Below are positions 50,842 through 61,084 of a DNA stretch of 64,000 nucleotides, one piece after another (position 1 is the stretch's first letter; the number at the start of each line of letters is the position of its first letter). The position numbers and the translations under genes were made by a program. Origin of the DNA: Candidatus Binataceae bacterium (GTDB lineage Bacteria > Desulfobacterota > Binatia > Binatales > Binataceae). The notes under the pieces were generated by a model, which was given only the letters and a program-made list of their open reading frames with translations, ran no database searches and was not told where the DNA came from. The stretch covers positions 62,001 through 126,000 of the forward strand of contig DATGHL010000012.1 of NCBI GenBank assembly GCA_035308025.1, read 5' to 3'.

Positions 50842-51704
50842 CAGCTCGCAAGATACCAGCGCGTGAGCGGTGTCTGAAACAGGGCGTAGACCGCGGCGGC
50901 GAGAGCGAGAAACGGACCGAACGGGATCGGTCGTTGGAGCACTGAGGTCTCATCTGTGGGCGAATCAGCGCTGCGCGCGGCTGTGACCTCCGCGATCGCC
51001 TCGGACAGCGGCTCCTCCGGCAACGTCCATCCATTTATGGCGATGGCCAGCCCGCCGATCGAGCCGAAAAGCGAGCCGAAAAAGAGCGTGAAAAATGCGC
51101 CGGGCCAGCCGAGAAATGCGCCGGCGATCGCAACTACGTAAAAGTCGCCCACTCCTACGCCTTCTTTTCGACGAATCAGCCAGTAGCCGAAGCGCGTCAC
51201 AAACAAAAAGGTGATGCCTCCGATAATGCCGATGAGCGAGCTTCGCCAGCCGACTTCGGGCATCAGCAACCATGCGGCGACGAAGCCGAGCGGAACCATC
51301 GTGAGGGCGGCGCCGTCGTAGATCACGCCCCAGTCAAAGTCGATCATGCCGATCACCAGGAGACTGGCGCAGAGGACAAAGCGCGAGAGTGCGTCGGCGG
51401 GAGGAAATTGCAAGTATAAGTAGATCGCCGCCGAGGCGAGCGCGGCCTCGATAAGAAAGTAGCGGAAGCCGATCTCGCCACCGCATCGTGGGCAACGGCC
51501 TCGCAGCACGATGTATGAGATGAGCGGGAGATTGGCCCAGAGCGCGAGCGGCTCGCGGCATCGCGCACAGAACGAGCGCGGCGCGACGATCGAAAGCTCG
51601 CGCGGGAGCCGATAAGCAACGACGCCGGCGAAACTGCCGACGCAGGCGCCGAGCGCGAACACAAGTATAGCTCCCGGCACGCCAAGTAAGCCCCCCTCGC
51701 CCAT
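50841..51704 (-). CDS. pilD: Type IV prepilin peptidase / methyltransferase
   Basis: The 287-residue membrane protein cleaves the leader of type IV pilin-like proteins and methylates the new N-terminus. It has GACVGSFAGVVAYRLPRELS at the N-terminus (family GSFLNVVxxRLP), two CxxC pairs (CARCREPLAL, RCPRCGGEIGF), the first catalytic aspartate region GMIDFDWGVIYDGAALTMVP and the second GVGVGDFYVVAIAGAFLGW (GxGD). The usual LIPD is VIYD here. No pilin genes lie in the window. It may be co-transcribed with tmk and holB, which is common in deltaproteobacterial-type genomes but functionally unrelated. Confidence 0.9.
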   Translation of the reverse strand: MGEGGLLGVPGAILVFALGACVGSFAGVVAYRLPRELSIVAPRSFCARCREPLALWANLPLISYIVLRGRCPRCGGEIGFRYFLIEAALASAAIYLYLQFPPADALSRFVLCASLLVIGMIDFDWGVIYDGAALTMVPLGFVAAWLLMPEVGWRSSLIGIIGGITFLFVTRFGYWLIRRKEGVGVGDFYVVAIAGAFLGWPGAFFTLFFGSLFGSIGGLAIAINGWTLPEEPLSEAIAEVTAARSADSPTDETSVLQRPIPFGPFLALAAAVYALFQTPLTRWYLAS

Positions 51705-51748
51705 TATTTTGAGCTTACATACGCGTCAGAGGCGGCGCTATCGCGGCC

Positions 51749-52582
51749 CTACTTTTGGCACTTAGGGCAGAAAAAGCTCGAGCGTTGACCGACGACGACG
51801 GCACGAATGGCCGCACCGCACGCCCCGCATGGCTGACCTTCACGATCGTAAACCTGCAGGCGCTTTGCGTAGCGGCCGGGTTGCCCGCGCGAGTCGCGGT
51901 AGCTGCGAAAGGTCGTGCCGCCGCCGCCAATCGCTTCGCGCAAGACCTGGCGCGTGATCGTCGCGATCCGCGCCAACTCGGCGCGGGTGACTTTGCCGGC
52001 GCGGCGCGTCGGCCGGACGCGGGCGCGAAAGAGAATCTCGGAGGCGTAGATATTGCCGACGCCGGCGACGGTCCGCTGATCCATCAGGAGGTTTTTGATC
52101 GCGGTGGCGCGTCCGCGCGTGACTTTCCACAGGTATGCGGCGTCGAACTCGCGCGCGAAGGGCTCAGGGCCGATCGCCGCGAGCTCCGCGATCGCGGCGA
52201 GCTCGGCGCGGGCGATCAATTTCATCAGGCCGAAGCGCCGCGGATCGTTGAAAACGAGTGCGCTGCCGTCGTCGAGCCTGAAGCTGACGTGATCGTGACG
52301 CGGGTCGAAACCGGCGGCGTCAAGCGCGGCGTGGCGATGGGTCAGGCTGCCACTCATGCCGAGATGAACCATCAGGAGACGCTCGTCGTGGAGTTCGATC
52401 AGCAGATACTTGGCCCGGCGTTGCACGCCAGTTATCGCGCCGCCGGCGATACTCGTAGCGAGGTCCGCGGCGACGGCGCGACGCAGGCGCGGGTCGGCGA
52501 CGCTCGCGCCGACGATCGTGCGACCGACGATCGAGTGCGCGAGGATCCGCCGCAACGATTCGACCTCGGGGAGTTCAGGCAT
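51749..52582 (-). CDS. mutM: Formamidopyrimidine-DNA glycosylase
   Basis: MutM removes oxidised purines such as 8-oxoguanine. The 277-residue protein begins MPELPEVESLRRILAHSIVG, in which the mature N-terminal proline is the catalytic nucleophile. The helix-two-turn-helix LLMDQRTVAGVGNIYASEIL (about 160-179) and the C-terminal zinc finger CGACGAAIRAV...FFCPKCQK are present. The ATG at 52582 overlaps the end of rsmA by 8 bases. Upstream open frame is not conserved. Confidence 0.95.
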   Translation of the reverse strand: MPELPEVESLRRILAHSIVGRTIVGASVADPRLRRAVAADLATSIAGGAITGVQRRAKYLLIELHDERLLMVHLGMSGSLTHRHAALDAAGFDPRHDHVSFRLDDGSALVFNDPRRFGLMKLIARAELAAIAELAAIGPEPFAREFDAAYLWKVTRGRATAIKNLLMDQRTVAGVGNIYASEILFRARVRPTRRAGKVTRAELARIATITRQVLREAIGGGGTTFRSYRDSRGQPGRYAKRLQVYDREGQPCGACGAAIRAVVVGQRSSFFCPKCQK

Positions 52583-53435
52583 CGCGGCAATCCGGCGGGC
52601 GTGCGGCGTCGCCCAGCGCCCGCGCCAACCTGACGAAGTCGGCAACGGCCAACATCCCGGGCCGCGCTGACGGCTCGATCGCCACGCGGGCCAGAGCCTC
52701 TTCGGCGACGCCTAGTCGCAGCCGCAGTCCGGTCGCGAGCGAGTTGCGGATCGTCTTGCGCGGCGTGGAAAAGCTCGCGCGAATAGTGGTCAGAATCGCC
52801 TGCTCCTCAGATTCGCTGGCGAATAATTGATCAGCGCTCGGCGAGAAAACCAGAACTTCAGCATCGACCTTGGGCCGCGGATGGAAATTGCCGGCGGCCA
52901 CGCGAAAATGATCAATCACCTCCCAGTAGAGCGCCGTATAGACGCTGAGTGCGCCGTACTGGGAGGTGCGCGGTCGCGCGCGAATACGCTCGGCGACCTC
53001 GCGCTGAAACATCAAGACCATACGCGTGATAAGCGGACGAGACGCGCACAGCCGCTCGAGGATCGCGGCGGCGGCGTTAAACGGCAGGTTGCCGATTACC
53101 TTGAACCTGCGGTCATCGAACTCGTGAGCATCCGTGACGGCTTTTCGGTCCTCAGCGAGCGCTTTGAGGTCGGTGCGTAGAAAATCTTCGTTAATCACGA
53201 TGATGCGGGAATCCGCGACGAAACGCGCGGCCAGCGGCGCGGCGAGACGCGGATCAAGCTCAATCAAGGTCAGCCGCGCGAGGGGATGACGCGCGATCGC
53301 GTCGCTCAGGATTCCGAGTCCGGGCCCAATCTCGACGACCCGATTATTCGGGACGAGTTGCGCCGCAGCGACAATCCGCTCAGCGAGGCGCGCCTGCACC
53401 AGGAAGTTCTGGCCGCGCGATTTTCGCGGACGCAC
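52575..53435 (-). CDS. rsmA: 16S rRNA dimethyladenosine transferase
   Basis: RsmA (KsgA) dimethylates the two adjacent adenines near the 16S rRNA 3' end. Motifs: RKSRGQNFLVQARLAERIVA at the start, SAM-binding VVEIGPGLGILSDAI, ELDPRLA, and catalytic motif IV VIGNLPFNAAAAIL, with phenylalanine in place of the usual tyrosine of NLPY. The C-terminal domain includes FHPRPKVDAEVLVF. The GTG at 53435 gives a normal-length N-terminus (286 residues); the frame stays open to 53546, overlapping tsaD by 53 bases with a Ser/Ala/Pro-rich extension that looks non-coding. No good ribosome site decides between them. Confidence 0.9.
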   Translation of the reverse strand: MRPRKSRGQNFLVQARLAERIVAAAQLVPNNRVVEIGPGLGILSDAIARHPLARLTLIELDPRLAAPLAARFVADSRIIVINEDFLRTDLKALAEDRKAVTDAHEFDDRRFKVIGNLPFNAAAAILERLCASRPLITRMVLMFQREVAERIRARPRTSQYGALSVYTALYWEVIDHFRVAAGNFHPRPKVDAEVLVFSPSADQLFASESEEQAILTTIRASFSTPRKTIRNSLATGLRLRLGVAEEALARVAIEPSARPGMLAVADFVRLARALGDAARPPDCRDA

Positions 53436-53493
53436 GCCGGCGCGCGCCAGCGCGGAGCTGGGAGCGGACGCAAGGTCCGTTGCAGGAACTGAG

Positions 53494-54498
53494 TTAGAGC
53501 GCAAGGTTGGCCGCGGCGTCGATCGAGAGCGCGTCGCGCTCGCCACGCAGCAGCCGATGGCTGCCGGCGAGCGCGATCATCGCGGCATTATCGGTGCAGT
53601 ATTTGAAACTCGGCGCGACCATCCGGCGGCCGTCAGCCGCGGCGTCCGCGGCCAGGCACTCGCGCAGGCGTGAGTTGGCCGCGACCCCGCCAGTCAGTGC
53701 GATCGTATCCGCGTTAACTTCGCGCGCGGCCGCCAAGGTCGGCCGCACCAGCATCTCGACTACCGCCTCCTGAAAGCTCGCGGCCAAATCGGCGTGACTC
53801 AGTGTCACGCCGGCTTCACTGCGCAACAGCGTGGCGACGGCGGTCTTGACGCCGCTGAAGCTGAAGTCGAGCGGCGCGCCTTTGACCCGCGCGCGCGGAA
53901 TTTTGACCCGACGCGGGTTGCCGCTACGCGCCAGGTCGTCGATTATCTTGCCGCCCGGATAACCCAGGCCCATCAACTTGGCGACCTTGTCGAAAGCCTC
54001 GCCAGCCGCATCGTCGCGGGTTGAGCCGAGCCGGCGATAGCTGCCGAAATCCTCGACCATAAACAGCGCGGTGTGACCGCCCGAAACGACCAGCGCCAGA
54101 TAGGGCATCGCGACTTCATGCTCGAGCAGCGGCGCGAGCAGATGGCCCTCGATATGATTGACGCCCGCCAGCGGCAAGCCGGTCGCCTGCGCCAGTCCCT
54201 TGGCGTACATCAGGCCGACCAGCAGGGATCCGACCAGTCCGGGGCCGCGGGTTACTGCGATGCCGTCGAGATCGCCGAGCTTGCATCCGGCGGCAGCGAG
54301 GGTGCGTTCGACTACGGGCTGGATCGTAATCACGTGATTGCGCGAGGCCAGTTCCGGCACGATCCCGCCGTACGCGCGATGGATATCATCCTGGTTGGCG
54401 GCGGCGCTCGCGCGCACCATCGCGACGCCTGCGCGATCGGTTTCAATTATCGCCGCGGCGGCATCGTCGCAGGAGGATTCGATCCCGAGAATTCGCAT
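53494..54498 (-). CDS. tsaD: tRNA threonylcarbamoyladenosine transferase TsaD
   Basis: TsaD attaches the threonylcarbamoyl group to A37 of ANN-decoding tRNAs. The 334-residue protein begins MRILGIESSCDDAAAAIIET and contains the metal-binding GVNHIEGHLLAPLLEH (HxxxH, about 107-122), VSGGHTALFMVEDFGSYRRL, GEAFDKVAKLMGLGYPGGKI and LTGGVAANSRLRE. The ATG at 54498 matches the conserved start; the open frame extends 20 codons further. It heads the nine-gene minus-strand run down to tatD and is divergent from the qor-like gene. Confidence 0.96.
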   Translation of the reverse strand: MRILGIESSCDDAAAAIIETDRAGVAMVRASAAANQDDIHRAYGGIVPELASRNHVITIQPVVERTLAAAGCKLGDLDGIAVTRGPGLVGSLLVGLMYAKGLAQATGLPLAGVNHIEGHLLAPLLEHEVAMPYLALVVSGGHTALFMVEDFGSYRRLGSTRDDAAGEAFDKVAKLMGLGYPGGKIIDDLARSGNPRRVKIPRARVKGAPLDFSFSGVKTAVATLLRSEAGVTLSHADLAASFQEAVVEMLVRPTLAAAREVNADTIALTGGVAANSRLRECLAADAAADGRRMVAPSFKYCTDNAAMIALAGSHRLLRGERDALSIDAAANLAL

Positions 54499-54581
54499 GA
54501 TCGGCAGTCTGCTATTCGTGATCCGTTTGATCAATCGATCGAAATCTGATGCTACCATAAGCGGGAGTGCAGCGAACTTCG

Positions 54582-55550
54582 ATGAAAGCGATTCAGTTTG
54601 ATCGGCTCGGTGGCCCGGAGGTGATGGAGTTGCGGGAAGTCCCCAAGCCTGCGCTCAAGCCCGGCACGGTGATCGTCAAGAATCACACGATCGCGATTAA
54701 CTTCGGCGATCTCTTTTTTACGGAGGGCACTTATCTCGTGAAGCCGGTCTTTCCTGACACGCCCGGTATGGAGGCGTCGGGCGTAATCGACGCGGTGGCC
54801 GACGATGTCACGGATCTCAAGCCCGGCGCCCGCGTCGCTTATATCGGGATGGGCTCGTACGCCGAGTACACGCGGATTCGCGGAAATCGCGTAATTCCGA
54901 TCCCTGACCATCTGAGCTTCGAGGAGGCCGCGGCCTTTCCAATCGCGGTGCTGACGGCGTGGCACATGATTAACACCTGCCATCGCACTGAACCCGGCCA
55001 GACCATGATTGTACATTCTGCCGCCGGCGGCGTGGGCCTCGCGGCGGTGCAGCTCGCCAAGGCTGCGGGCGCGCGCGTCTTCGGCACGGTTTCTAGCGAC
55101 GTTAAGCGCGATCTCGTGCGACAATACGGCGCTGACGAGGTCATCAACTACGAGACTCAGGACTTCGCCGCCGAGGCGATGCGGCTGACGGCGAATCGCG
55201 GCGTCGATCTGATTCTGGACGCCGTGGGCAAGCCGACTTTCGACAAGGGGCTGAGCTGCCTCGCGATGTTCGGTCATCTGATCTCATATGGGCGGGCCGG
55301 CGGCGTTCCAGACAAGCTCGACGTCACGCGGCTGTTTCCGAAGGCGCTCAAGGTCAGCGGATGGGCCGTGCCGATGGTCTATGCGCATCACGAAGTGCAT
55401 CGGCGGGGTCTCGAAGATGTCTTTCGCCTCTCACGCGAAGGGAAGCTGAAAATTCCGATCGGCGGCAAGTATCCGCTGGCCGAGGCCGTCGCGGCGCATC
55501 GCCATCTGCTGTCGCGGAACTCAGTCGGCAAGCTGTTGCTGATACCCTGA
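54582..55550 (+). CDS. Zinc-independent quinone oxidoreductase-like MDR protein
   Basis: The 322-residue protein belongs to the medium-chain dehydrogenase/reductase superfamily, quinone reductase branch: MKAIQFDRLGGPEVMELREV at the start, HTIAINFGDLFFTEG, IVHSAAGGVGLAAVQLAKAA (the NADPH-binding AAGGVG motif, about 144-163), GADEVINYETQDF, and LSREGKLKIPIGGKYPLAEA near the end. Cysteines and histidines for catalytic zinc are not in the usual positions. It probably reduces quinones or alpha,beta-unsaturated carbonyls with NADPH. It is monocistronic, with 180 bases to rimP. Confidence 0.9.
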   Translation: MKAIQFDRLGGPEVMELREVPKPALKPGTVIVKNHTIAINFGDLFFTEGTYLVKPVFPDTPGMEASGVIDAVADDVTDLKPGARVAYIGMGSYAEYTRIRGNRVIPIPDHLSFEEAAAFPIAVLTAWHMINTCHRTEPGQTMIVHSAAGGVGLAAVQLAKAAGARVFGTVSSDVKRDLVRQYGADEVINYETQDFAAEAMRLTANRGVDLILDAVGKPTFDKGLSCLAMFGHLISYGRAGGVPDKLDVTRLFPKALKVSGWAVPMVYAHHEVHRRGLEDVFRLSREGKLKIPIGGKYPLAEAVAAHRHLLSRNSVGKLLLIP

Positions 55551-55733
55551 TCCATTGTCGGTGCGGCGGGCGCGCTCGGTCATCGAGCTTGCCGACAAAT
55601 CCTCGATAGTGATAATCTTGCGCCCTTGGGCTGCGGCCCATTTTTTGTTCTTCGCGGGTTCGCGTTCTCCCGGACATTGAAGGACTTGGTAGCGAACCGT
55701 CGGCGAAGAATTGGCGTCGGGTAAAATCCGGTG

Positions 55734-56213
55734 ATGGTGCTGCAACTTAACTCGGTGGCGAAGAAAGTGGTCGAACTGATCGAGCCGCATATCGAGCGGC
55801 AGGGCTTCGAGCTGGTCAATGTCGAGTTCCGCCAAGGGACCCGTCATGCGCTTTTGCGCCTCCTGATCGACAAGCCCGAAGGCGGAATTTCGCTCGACGA
55901 CCTCGAGCAGCTGACGCCGCTGGTCGGCGATCTGCTTGACGTTTACGATCCGGTCGAGAGTCGCTATACGCTCGAGCTGGCTTCGCCGGGGATCAATCGG
56001 CCCTTGACGAAGCTCAAGGATTTCGAAGCTCATGTCGGACGGCGGATTAAGCTGAGGACCTATCGGCCGCGGGAGGGGCGCAAGAATTTCGGCGGCGTGT
56101 TGGCAGGCGTCAGCGCCGCGGGCATCGAGCTGGATGACGACTTGACCGGCGGCCGGCAGGCCTTCGGCTTCGAGGAGCTCCAGGGCGCCAACTATGAGCA
56201 TCGATTCGACTGA
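55734..56213 (+). CDS. rimP: Ribosome maturation factor RimP
   Basis: RimP helps assemble the 30S subunit. The 159-residue protein has the N-domain pattern VAKKVVELIEPHIERQGFEL, VNVEFRQGTRHALLRLLIDK, PEGGISLDDLEQLTPLVGDL, YTLELASPGINRPLTKLKDF, then the C-terminal SH3-like domain with VGRRIKLRTYRP. The ELxSPGxxRPL motif is diagnostic. It begins the rimP-nusA-ylxR-infB-ylxP-rbfA unit. GTG ATG GTG at the start leaves the precise start open; no ribosome binding site is evident, and a TAAAAT lies 12 bases before. Confidence 0.93.
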   Translation: MVLQLNSVAKKVVELIEPHIERQGFELVNVEFRQGTRHALLRLLIDKPEGGISLDDLEQLTPLVGDLLDVYDPVESRYTLELASPGINRPLTKLKDFEAHVGRRIKLRTYRPREGRKNFGGVLAGVSAAGIELDDDLTGGRQAFGFEELQGANYEHRFD

Positions 56214-56278
56214 AATTCCCGGCTTGCGGGCCGGCGGCGACGGCGCATCAACGGATGTGACGTTGCGGCGGAGGTAAT

Positions 56279-57724
56279 ATGGCGGGCGATCTGAACCGCG
56301 TGATTGAACAGGTCTCGAAGGAAAAAGGCATCGACAAAACGATCGTGGTCAGCGCGGTCGAGGAGATGATGCATTCGGCGGCGCGCCGCACCTTCGGCGC
56401 TGATCGCAATATCGAGTCGCGCTTTAACGCCGAGCTCGGCGAAGTCGAGCTGTTCGAGATCAAGACGGTGGTCGAGAAGGTTGCCAGTCCCGGGCCCGAG
56501 GTCGAGCTTGAGGAGGCGCACGCCAAATACGATCCCGACGCGCAGGTCGGCGACGAAATTCTGATCAAGCTCGATACCGCGACCATGGGACGCATCGCGG
56601 CGCAGGCGGCGAAGCAGAACCTGATTCAGCATATCCGCGACGCCGAGCGCAAACAGATCTACAACGAGTTCAAGGATCGCCGCGACGAGGTCGTCTCGGG
56701 CATTGTGCAGCGCTTCGAGCGCAAGAGCATGTTTGTCAACCTTGGGCGGACCGAAGCGGTCCTGCCGGAAAAGGAACAGATTCCGCACGAGCGCTACCGT
56801 CAGGGCGACCGCATCCGCGCGATAATCCTCGAAGTGGACCTTTCGGAAAAAGGCCTCGCGATTATCCTGTCACGCACCTCGGACCTTTTCCTCATGAAAT
56901 TGTTCGAGCAGGAAGTGCCGGAGATGTACGAAGGTATTGTCGAGATTCGCCAGTGTGCGCGCGAGCCGGGTGGGCGCGCCAAGGTTGCGGTCTATTCCAA
57001 CGACAGCGACGTCGACCCGGTCGGCGCCTGCGTCGGCATGAAGGGCACCCGCGTCCAATCGGTCGTTCAGGAGTTGCGCGGCGAGAAGATCGATATTGTG
57101 CCATGGACCGACGACCAGGCCGAGTTAGTCTGCCGCGCACTGGCGCCGGCCAAGGTCTCGAAGGTGATCATCGACGACGAGGAGCATGCGATGGAAGTGG
57201 TGGTGCCCGACGACCAGCTTTCGCTGGCGATCGGCAAACGCGGCCAGAACGTGCGCCTCGCCCATCGCCTCTCCGGCTGGAAGCTCGACGTGCGCAGCGA
57301 CTCGGAAGCGGAAGAAGAGGCGCGCGAGGCCCGCGCTTCCCTCAACGCCATCCCCGGCATCGGCGACATCAACGCCGAGCTGCTCTATCAGTGGGGTTTT
57401 CGTTCGGCCGAGCAGCTCGCCGAGGCCAACGAGCACAACTTCGAGGTCGAGGGCATCAGTCCCGAGCGCGCGATCCAGGTGATTCATGCGGCGCGCGATT
57501 GGGTCGCGACCAAGGTCCGGCTTGAAGAAGAAAAGGCGGTGGCGGCCGCGCAGGCCGCAGCCGCGACAGCCGCTCTTGCTGCGGATGAGTCGGCGGAATC
57601 CGCCGTCGGCGAAGCTGCGGCGTTAGGGCCTCAAGGGTATCCGCCACCCGATGCAGGCGACGGTGCGGAGTCAGCAGCCGTTAGCGCCGCGGACACGGAA
57701 AATGACGTCGAGGCGAAATCATAA
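56279..57724 (+). CDS. nusA: Transcription termination/antitermination factor NusA
   Basis: NusA binds RNA polymerase and nascent RNA to control pausing, termination and antitermination. The 481-residue protein has the N-terminal polymerase-binding domain (1-125; IEQVSKEKGIDKTIVVSAVE), an S1 domain (about 130-200, GIVQRFERKSMFVNLGRTEA), two KH domains (GACVGMKGTRVQSVVQELRG and LSLAIGKRGQNVRLAHRLSG), and one helix-hairpin-helix region (NAIPGIGDINAELLYQWGF). A long Ala/acidic tail of about 65 residues follows. A GGAGGT site lies before the ATG. Its last 23 bases overlap ylxR. Confidence 0.96.
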   Translation: MAGDLNRVIEQVSKEKGIDKTIVVSAVEEMMHSAARRTFGADRNIESRFNAELGEVELFEIKTVVEKVASPGPEVELEEAHAKYDPDAQVGDEILIKLDTATMGRIAAQAAKQNLIQHIRDAERKQIYNEFKDRRDEVVSGIVQRFERKSMFVNLGRTEAVLPEKEQIPHERYRQGDRIRAIILEVDLSEKGLAIILSRTSDLFLMKLFEQEVPEMYEGIVEIRQCAREPGGRAKVAVYSNDSDVDPVGACVGMKGTRVQSVVQELRGEKIDIVPWTDDQAELVCRALAPAKVSKVIIDDEEHAMEVVVPDDQLSLAIGKRGQNVRLAHRLSGWKLDVRSDSEAEEEAREARASLNAIPGIGDINAELLYQWGFRSAEQLAEANEHNFEVEGISPERAIQVIHAARDWVATKVRLEEEKAVAAAQAAAATAALAADESAESAVGEAAALGPQGYPPPDAGDGAESAAVSAADTENDVEAKS

Positions 57725-57980
57725 ACCGGTACGGAGCTGTCTCGGATGCAACAGCCGCGACTTGCAGAGTACGCTGGTGCGCGTGACGATCGTGGACGGC
57801 GCACTGGTCCTCGACGAGCCACGGGAGCGCGGCGGTCGCGGCGGCTACCTGCATCGTGACGCCGGTTGTTTGCAAAAATTCGTGCGCAGCCGGGTCAAGG
57901 AATTCCGCGCGTTGCGGCGTGGGATTCCGCGCGATGAACGCTCGAGGATCACGGAACTGCTTCAGGTCGCGGCTGGATAG
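57702..57980 (+). CDS. ylxR: YlxR (DUF448) RNA-binding protein
   Basis: The 92-residue protein has the DUF448 signature: [38 protein letters not shown] and [20 protein letters not shown]. YlxR proteins bind RNA and have been linked to RNase P and to transcription control. It sits between nusA and infB as in most bacteria. The ATG at 57702 lies within the end of nusA (23-base overlap); upstream frame is not conserved. Confidence 0.9.
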   Translation: MTSRRNHKPVRSCLGCNSRDLQSTLVRVTIVDGALVLDEPRERGGRGGYLHRDAGCLQKFVRSRVKEFRALRRGIPRDERSRITELLQVAAG

Positions 57981-58009
57981 CGTCGCAACGCGGAGATAAG
58001 ATAACAGCG

Positions 58010-61000
58010 ATGGCGCGCAAGCGTATAAAAACTCTCGCTCACGATTGGGGTTTCCCGGTCGAAGAAGTGTTGGCCAGTTGCGAACGGCTGAAGCTGCCGC
58101 ACGCGCTCTCGGAGTCAGTCCTGCTGTCTGCCGAGGAGACGAGCCGAGTCCGGGCCGATCTCGACGAGCAGGCTCATCGCGCGGTCGTGATGCGGCGCGA
58201 GACCACGCTCGAAACCAGTGCCGGCAAGGTGGTCGAAAAACGGCTCAACGCCACCGTCATGCGCCGCCGCCACGCGGAACCGGCGCCCGGCGCTGCGCCG
58301 GTCGAACCTTTCCACTTCGAGATGGAGAGCCCGGAGCCTGTCGAACAGACCTTCTCAGGACCGATTTTTGACGAACCGCTGAAAGTCGAGCCGCGTTTGC
58401 CCGAGCTTCAGATTATCGAACCAACGTTCGTACCCCCGGCGGCGACTGCTCCGGCAACGCCGTCGATTCCTCCAGCCGCGTCGCCGGAAGTTGAACTGCC
58501 GCGCGCGGCGGTTAACGGCGCGGCGGCCAAACACATTGCAGAGGCGCACGCCGAACCCAGGCCCACAGCGCTCACCCAGACCGCGCCGCCAGTCGCGGCC
58601 GCGCCTCCCGTCGCGGAACCGCCGGAGGTAATCCAAGCTCAGCCCGCGGAGCAGATTCAGCCCGCCGATCAGATTCAGCCTCTGGCGGCGCTTTCGCCAG
58701 TGACGAAGACCGGTGCGCCGACGCGCGTAGCGCCGGCCAACCTGCCGGGCGCAACCGTGGTGCGGCGCCAGTTCGAACCGGGCCGCACGGTCAATCTGAC
58801 GAACCGCGCGCATACTGCGGCGCCCTCGATGGACGAGGGTCAGGCCGGACCGAAAGTGCTCGGCAAAATAGATTTGCGCAAGCCTGCGACCACCAAGCCC
58901 GCGCCACCCACCGGAGTGCGTCCGGGTGGACCGCCGCGTCCGGGGATGCCGCCGCGACCCGGCGCACCCTCGCGACCGGGTGCACCGGCACGGCCGGGCG
59001 AGCGGCGCATCGGCACGCTCGCGCCGACGCCGGGTCCGGAGAACTTCGGCCCGCCACCGTCGCCCGATTCGGCCAAACCCGGCGCGCGCACGATCAAGAA
59101 GAAGAAGGTCGTAAAACGCGGCACGCCGGATATTGCCGCCGAGCGCGAAATGCGCGGCCTGCGCGTCCCGCGCAAACGGCGCGCGATGCCCGGGAAAGAG
59201 CTGCATAAGACCGAGATCACGACGCCGCGCGCCTCCAAGCGTATCGTGCGCATCACCGAGGGCGTTACCGTCGGCGACCTCGCCCACAATATGGGCGTCA
59301 AGGCCGCTGAGATTATCAAGCAGTTGATGGGTCTCGGCGTGATGTCCACGCTCAATCAGGTGCTCGACGTTGATACCGCCACGCTCGTCGCGGGTGAATT
59401 CGGTTATAGCGTTGAGAACGTCGCCTTCGACGCGGAGTCGGAGATCGAAGAAGACCTCGGAGCGGTAACGACCGGCGAAAGCGTTACGCGCCCGCCGGTG
59501 GTGACCGTGATGGGCCACGTTGACCACGGCAAGACCTCGCTGCTCGACGCCATCCGCCACACCAATGTCACCGAGCGCGAGTTCGGCGGCATCACCCAGC
59601 ATATCGGCGCCTACATGGTCGAGGTACACGGCCGCAAGATCAGTTTTGTCGATACGCCGGGCCATGAGGCCTTTACGGCGATGCGCGCGCGCGGCGCCAA
59701 GGTCACGGATATCGTCGTGCTCGTCGTCGCCGCGGACGAAGGTGTGATGCCGCAAACGATCGAGGCGCTCAACCACGCCAAAGCGGCCGGCGTGCCGGTG
59801 ATCGTCGCGATCAACAAGATCGATAGGCCCGAAGCTAATATCGACCGCGTCAAACAGCAACTCACCGAGCAGGGTCTGATTCCCGAGGATTACGGCGGCG
59901 AGACCATCACGGTGCCGGTCTCGGCGCGCTCCGGCGAAGGTGTCGAAAAGCTCCTCGAAATGATTCTGCTGCAAGCCGACGTGATGGAGCTCAAGGCCAA
60001 CCCCGATCGTTCCGCGCGCGGCGCGGTCGTCGAGTCGCAGATCGATCGCGGCCGCGGTCCCGTCGCCACCGTGCTGATACAGGAGGGCACGCTCCATACC
60101 GGCGACGCCTTCGTCTGCGGCACCTCCTACGGGCGCGTGCGCGCGATGCAAAATCATCTCGGCGAGCGCGTCGCGGATGCCGGACCTTCGACGCCGGTCG
60201 AGGTCTTTGGCCTCTCCAGCGTGCCTGAACCGGGCACCGCCTTTACGGTGGTCGCGGAGGAATCCAAGGCGCGGCAAGTGGCCGAGTTCCGCCGCTCCAA
60301 GTTGCGCGATGTCGGACTGCAAAAGACCAGCCGCGTCTCGCTGGAAACCTTGAGCGAACGGCTCCAGGCAGGCGAGGTCAAGGAGCTGCGCGTCATTGTA
60401 AAGGGCGACGTCAACGGCTCGGTCGAGGCGCTGGCGGATTGGCTCCAGCGGCTCTCGACCGGCGAGGTGAAACTCGAGCTGCTCCACAAGTCGGTGGGCG
60501 CGATCTCCGAGACCGACGTAACTCTCGCTTCGGCCTCGCGGGCGATTATCCTCGGCTTCAACGTGCGGCCGGAGCCCAAAGCGGCGCAGCTCGCCGAGAA
60601 AGCTGGCGTCGATATTCGGCTCTACACGATTATCTACGATGTCCTCAACGATATTCGCGAGGCGATGGAAGGCTTGCTCGCGCCGACCTATCGCGAGAAG
60701 GCGCTCGGCCGCGCCGAGATCCGCCAGACCTTCATGATTCAGAGCAATACGATCGGCGGTGCGATGGTCACCGAAGGCAAGTTGCTGCGCGGCGCGCGCT
60801 CGCGCCTGGTGCGCGACGGCCGCGTCGTTTGGGAAGGGAAAATTGCCTCGCTGCGGCGCTTTAAGGATGACGCGCGCGAGGTTCTTTCAGGCTACGAATG
60901 TGGCGTCGGGCTCGAGAACTTCAATGACCTCAAGCCCGGCGACGTCGTCGAGGATTTTGAGATGGAAGCGGTGTTGCGCAAGCTTGGCGCGCCGCGCGCG

Positions 61001-61051
61001 GAGGCGCAGCGCGGAGCCGGGGGAGCAGCAGAAAAGCAGCCTCAACCCTAA
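58010..61051 (+). CDS. infB: Translation initiation factor IF-2
   Basis: IF2 brings initiator tRNA to the 30S subunit and promotes subunit joining. The 1013-residue protein is long: an N-terminal IF2_N helical piece (1-55), a DxxxRRE-like basic segment with VMRRE and VMRRR (about 60-90), a disordered Pro/Ala-rich linker with repeated RPG motifs (about 100-380), a second IF2_N domain (about 405-460, [20 protein letters not shown]), then the G domain. G motifs: [19 protein letters not shown] (G1), [11 protein letters not shown] (G2), [19 protein letters not shown] (G3), [11 protein letters not shown] (G4), VSARSGEG (G5). Domains II-IV complete it. Confidence 0.96.
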   Translation: MARKRIKTLAHDWGFPVEEVLASCERLKLPHALSESVLLSAEETSRVRADLDEQAHRAVVMRRETTLETSAGKVVEKRLNATVMRRRHAEPAPGAAPVEPFHFEMESPEPVEQTFSGPIFDEPLKVEPRLPELQIIEPTFVPPAATAPATPSIPPAASPEVELPRAAVNGAAAKHIAEAHAEPRPTALTQTAPPVAAAPPVAEPPEVIQAQPAEQIQPADQIQPLAALSPVTKTGAPTRVAPANLPGATVVRRQFEPGRTVNLTNRAHTAAPSMDEGQAGPKVLGKIDLRKPATTKPAPPTGVRPGGPPRPGMPPRPGAPSRPGAPARPGERRIGTLAPTPGPENFGPPPSPDSAKPGARTIKKKKVVKRGTPDIAAEREMRGLRVPRKRRAMPGKELHKTEITTPRASKRIVRITEGVTVGDLAHNMGVKAAEIIKQLMGLGVMSTLNQVLDVDTATLVAGEFGYSVENVAFDAESEIEEDLGAVTTGESVTRPPVVTVMGHVDHGKTSLLDAIRHTNVTEREFGGITQHIGAYMVEVHGRKISFVDTPGHEAFTAMRARGAKVTDIVVLVVAADEGVMPQTIEALNHAKAAGVPVIVAINKIDRPEANIDRVKQQLTEQGLIPEDYGGETITVPVSARSGEGVEKLLEMILLQADVMELKANPDRSARGAVVESQIDRGRGPVATVLIQEGTLHTGDAFVCGTSYGRVRAMQNHLGERVADAGPSTPVEVFGLSSVPEPGTAFTVVAEESKARQVAEFRRSKLRDVGLQKTSRVSLETLSERLQAGEVKELRVIVKGDVNGSVEALADWLQRLSTGEVKLELLHKSVGAISETDVTLASASRAIILGFNVRPEPKAAQLAEKAGVDIRLYTIIYDVLNDIREAMEGLLAPTYREKALGRAEIRQTFMIQSNTIGGAMVTEGKLLRGARSRLVRDGRVVWEGKIASLRRFKDDAREVLSGYECGVGLENFNDLKPGDVVEDFEMEAVLRKLGAPRAEAQRGAGGAAEKQPQP

Positions 61052-61084
61052 GGCGTCGATCGGCGCGCCGGTGGCGAATCCAAT

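Noticed and set aside
58355-60487. Long minus-strand frame (710 codons) opposite infB
   Set aside because: It is antisense to the strongly conserved IF2 gene, has no recognisable domain and runs into the low-complexity linker. GC-rich codon bias commonly leaves such frames open.
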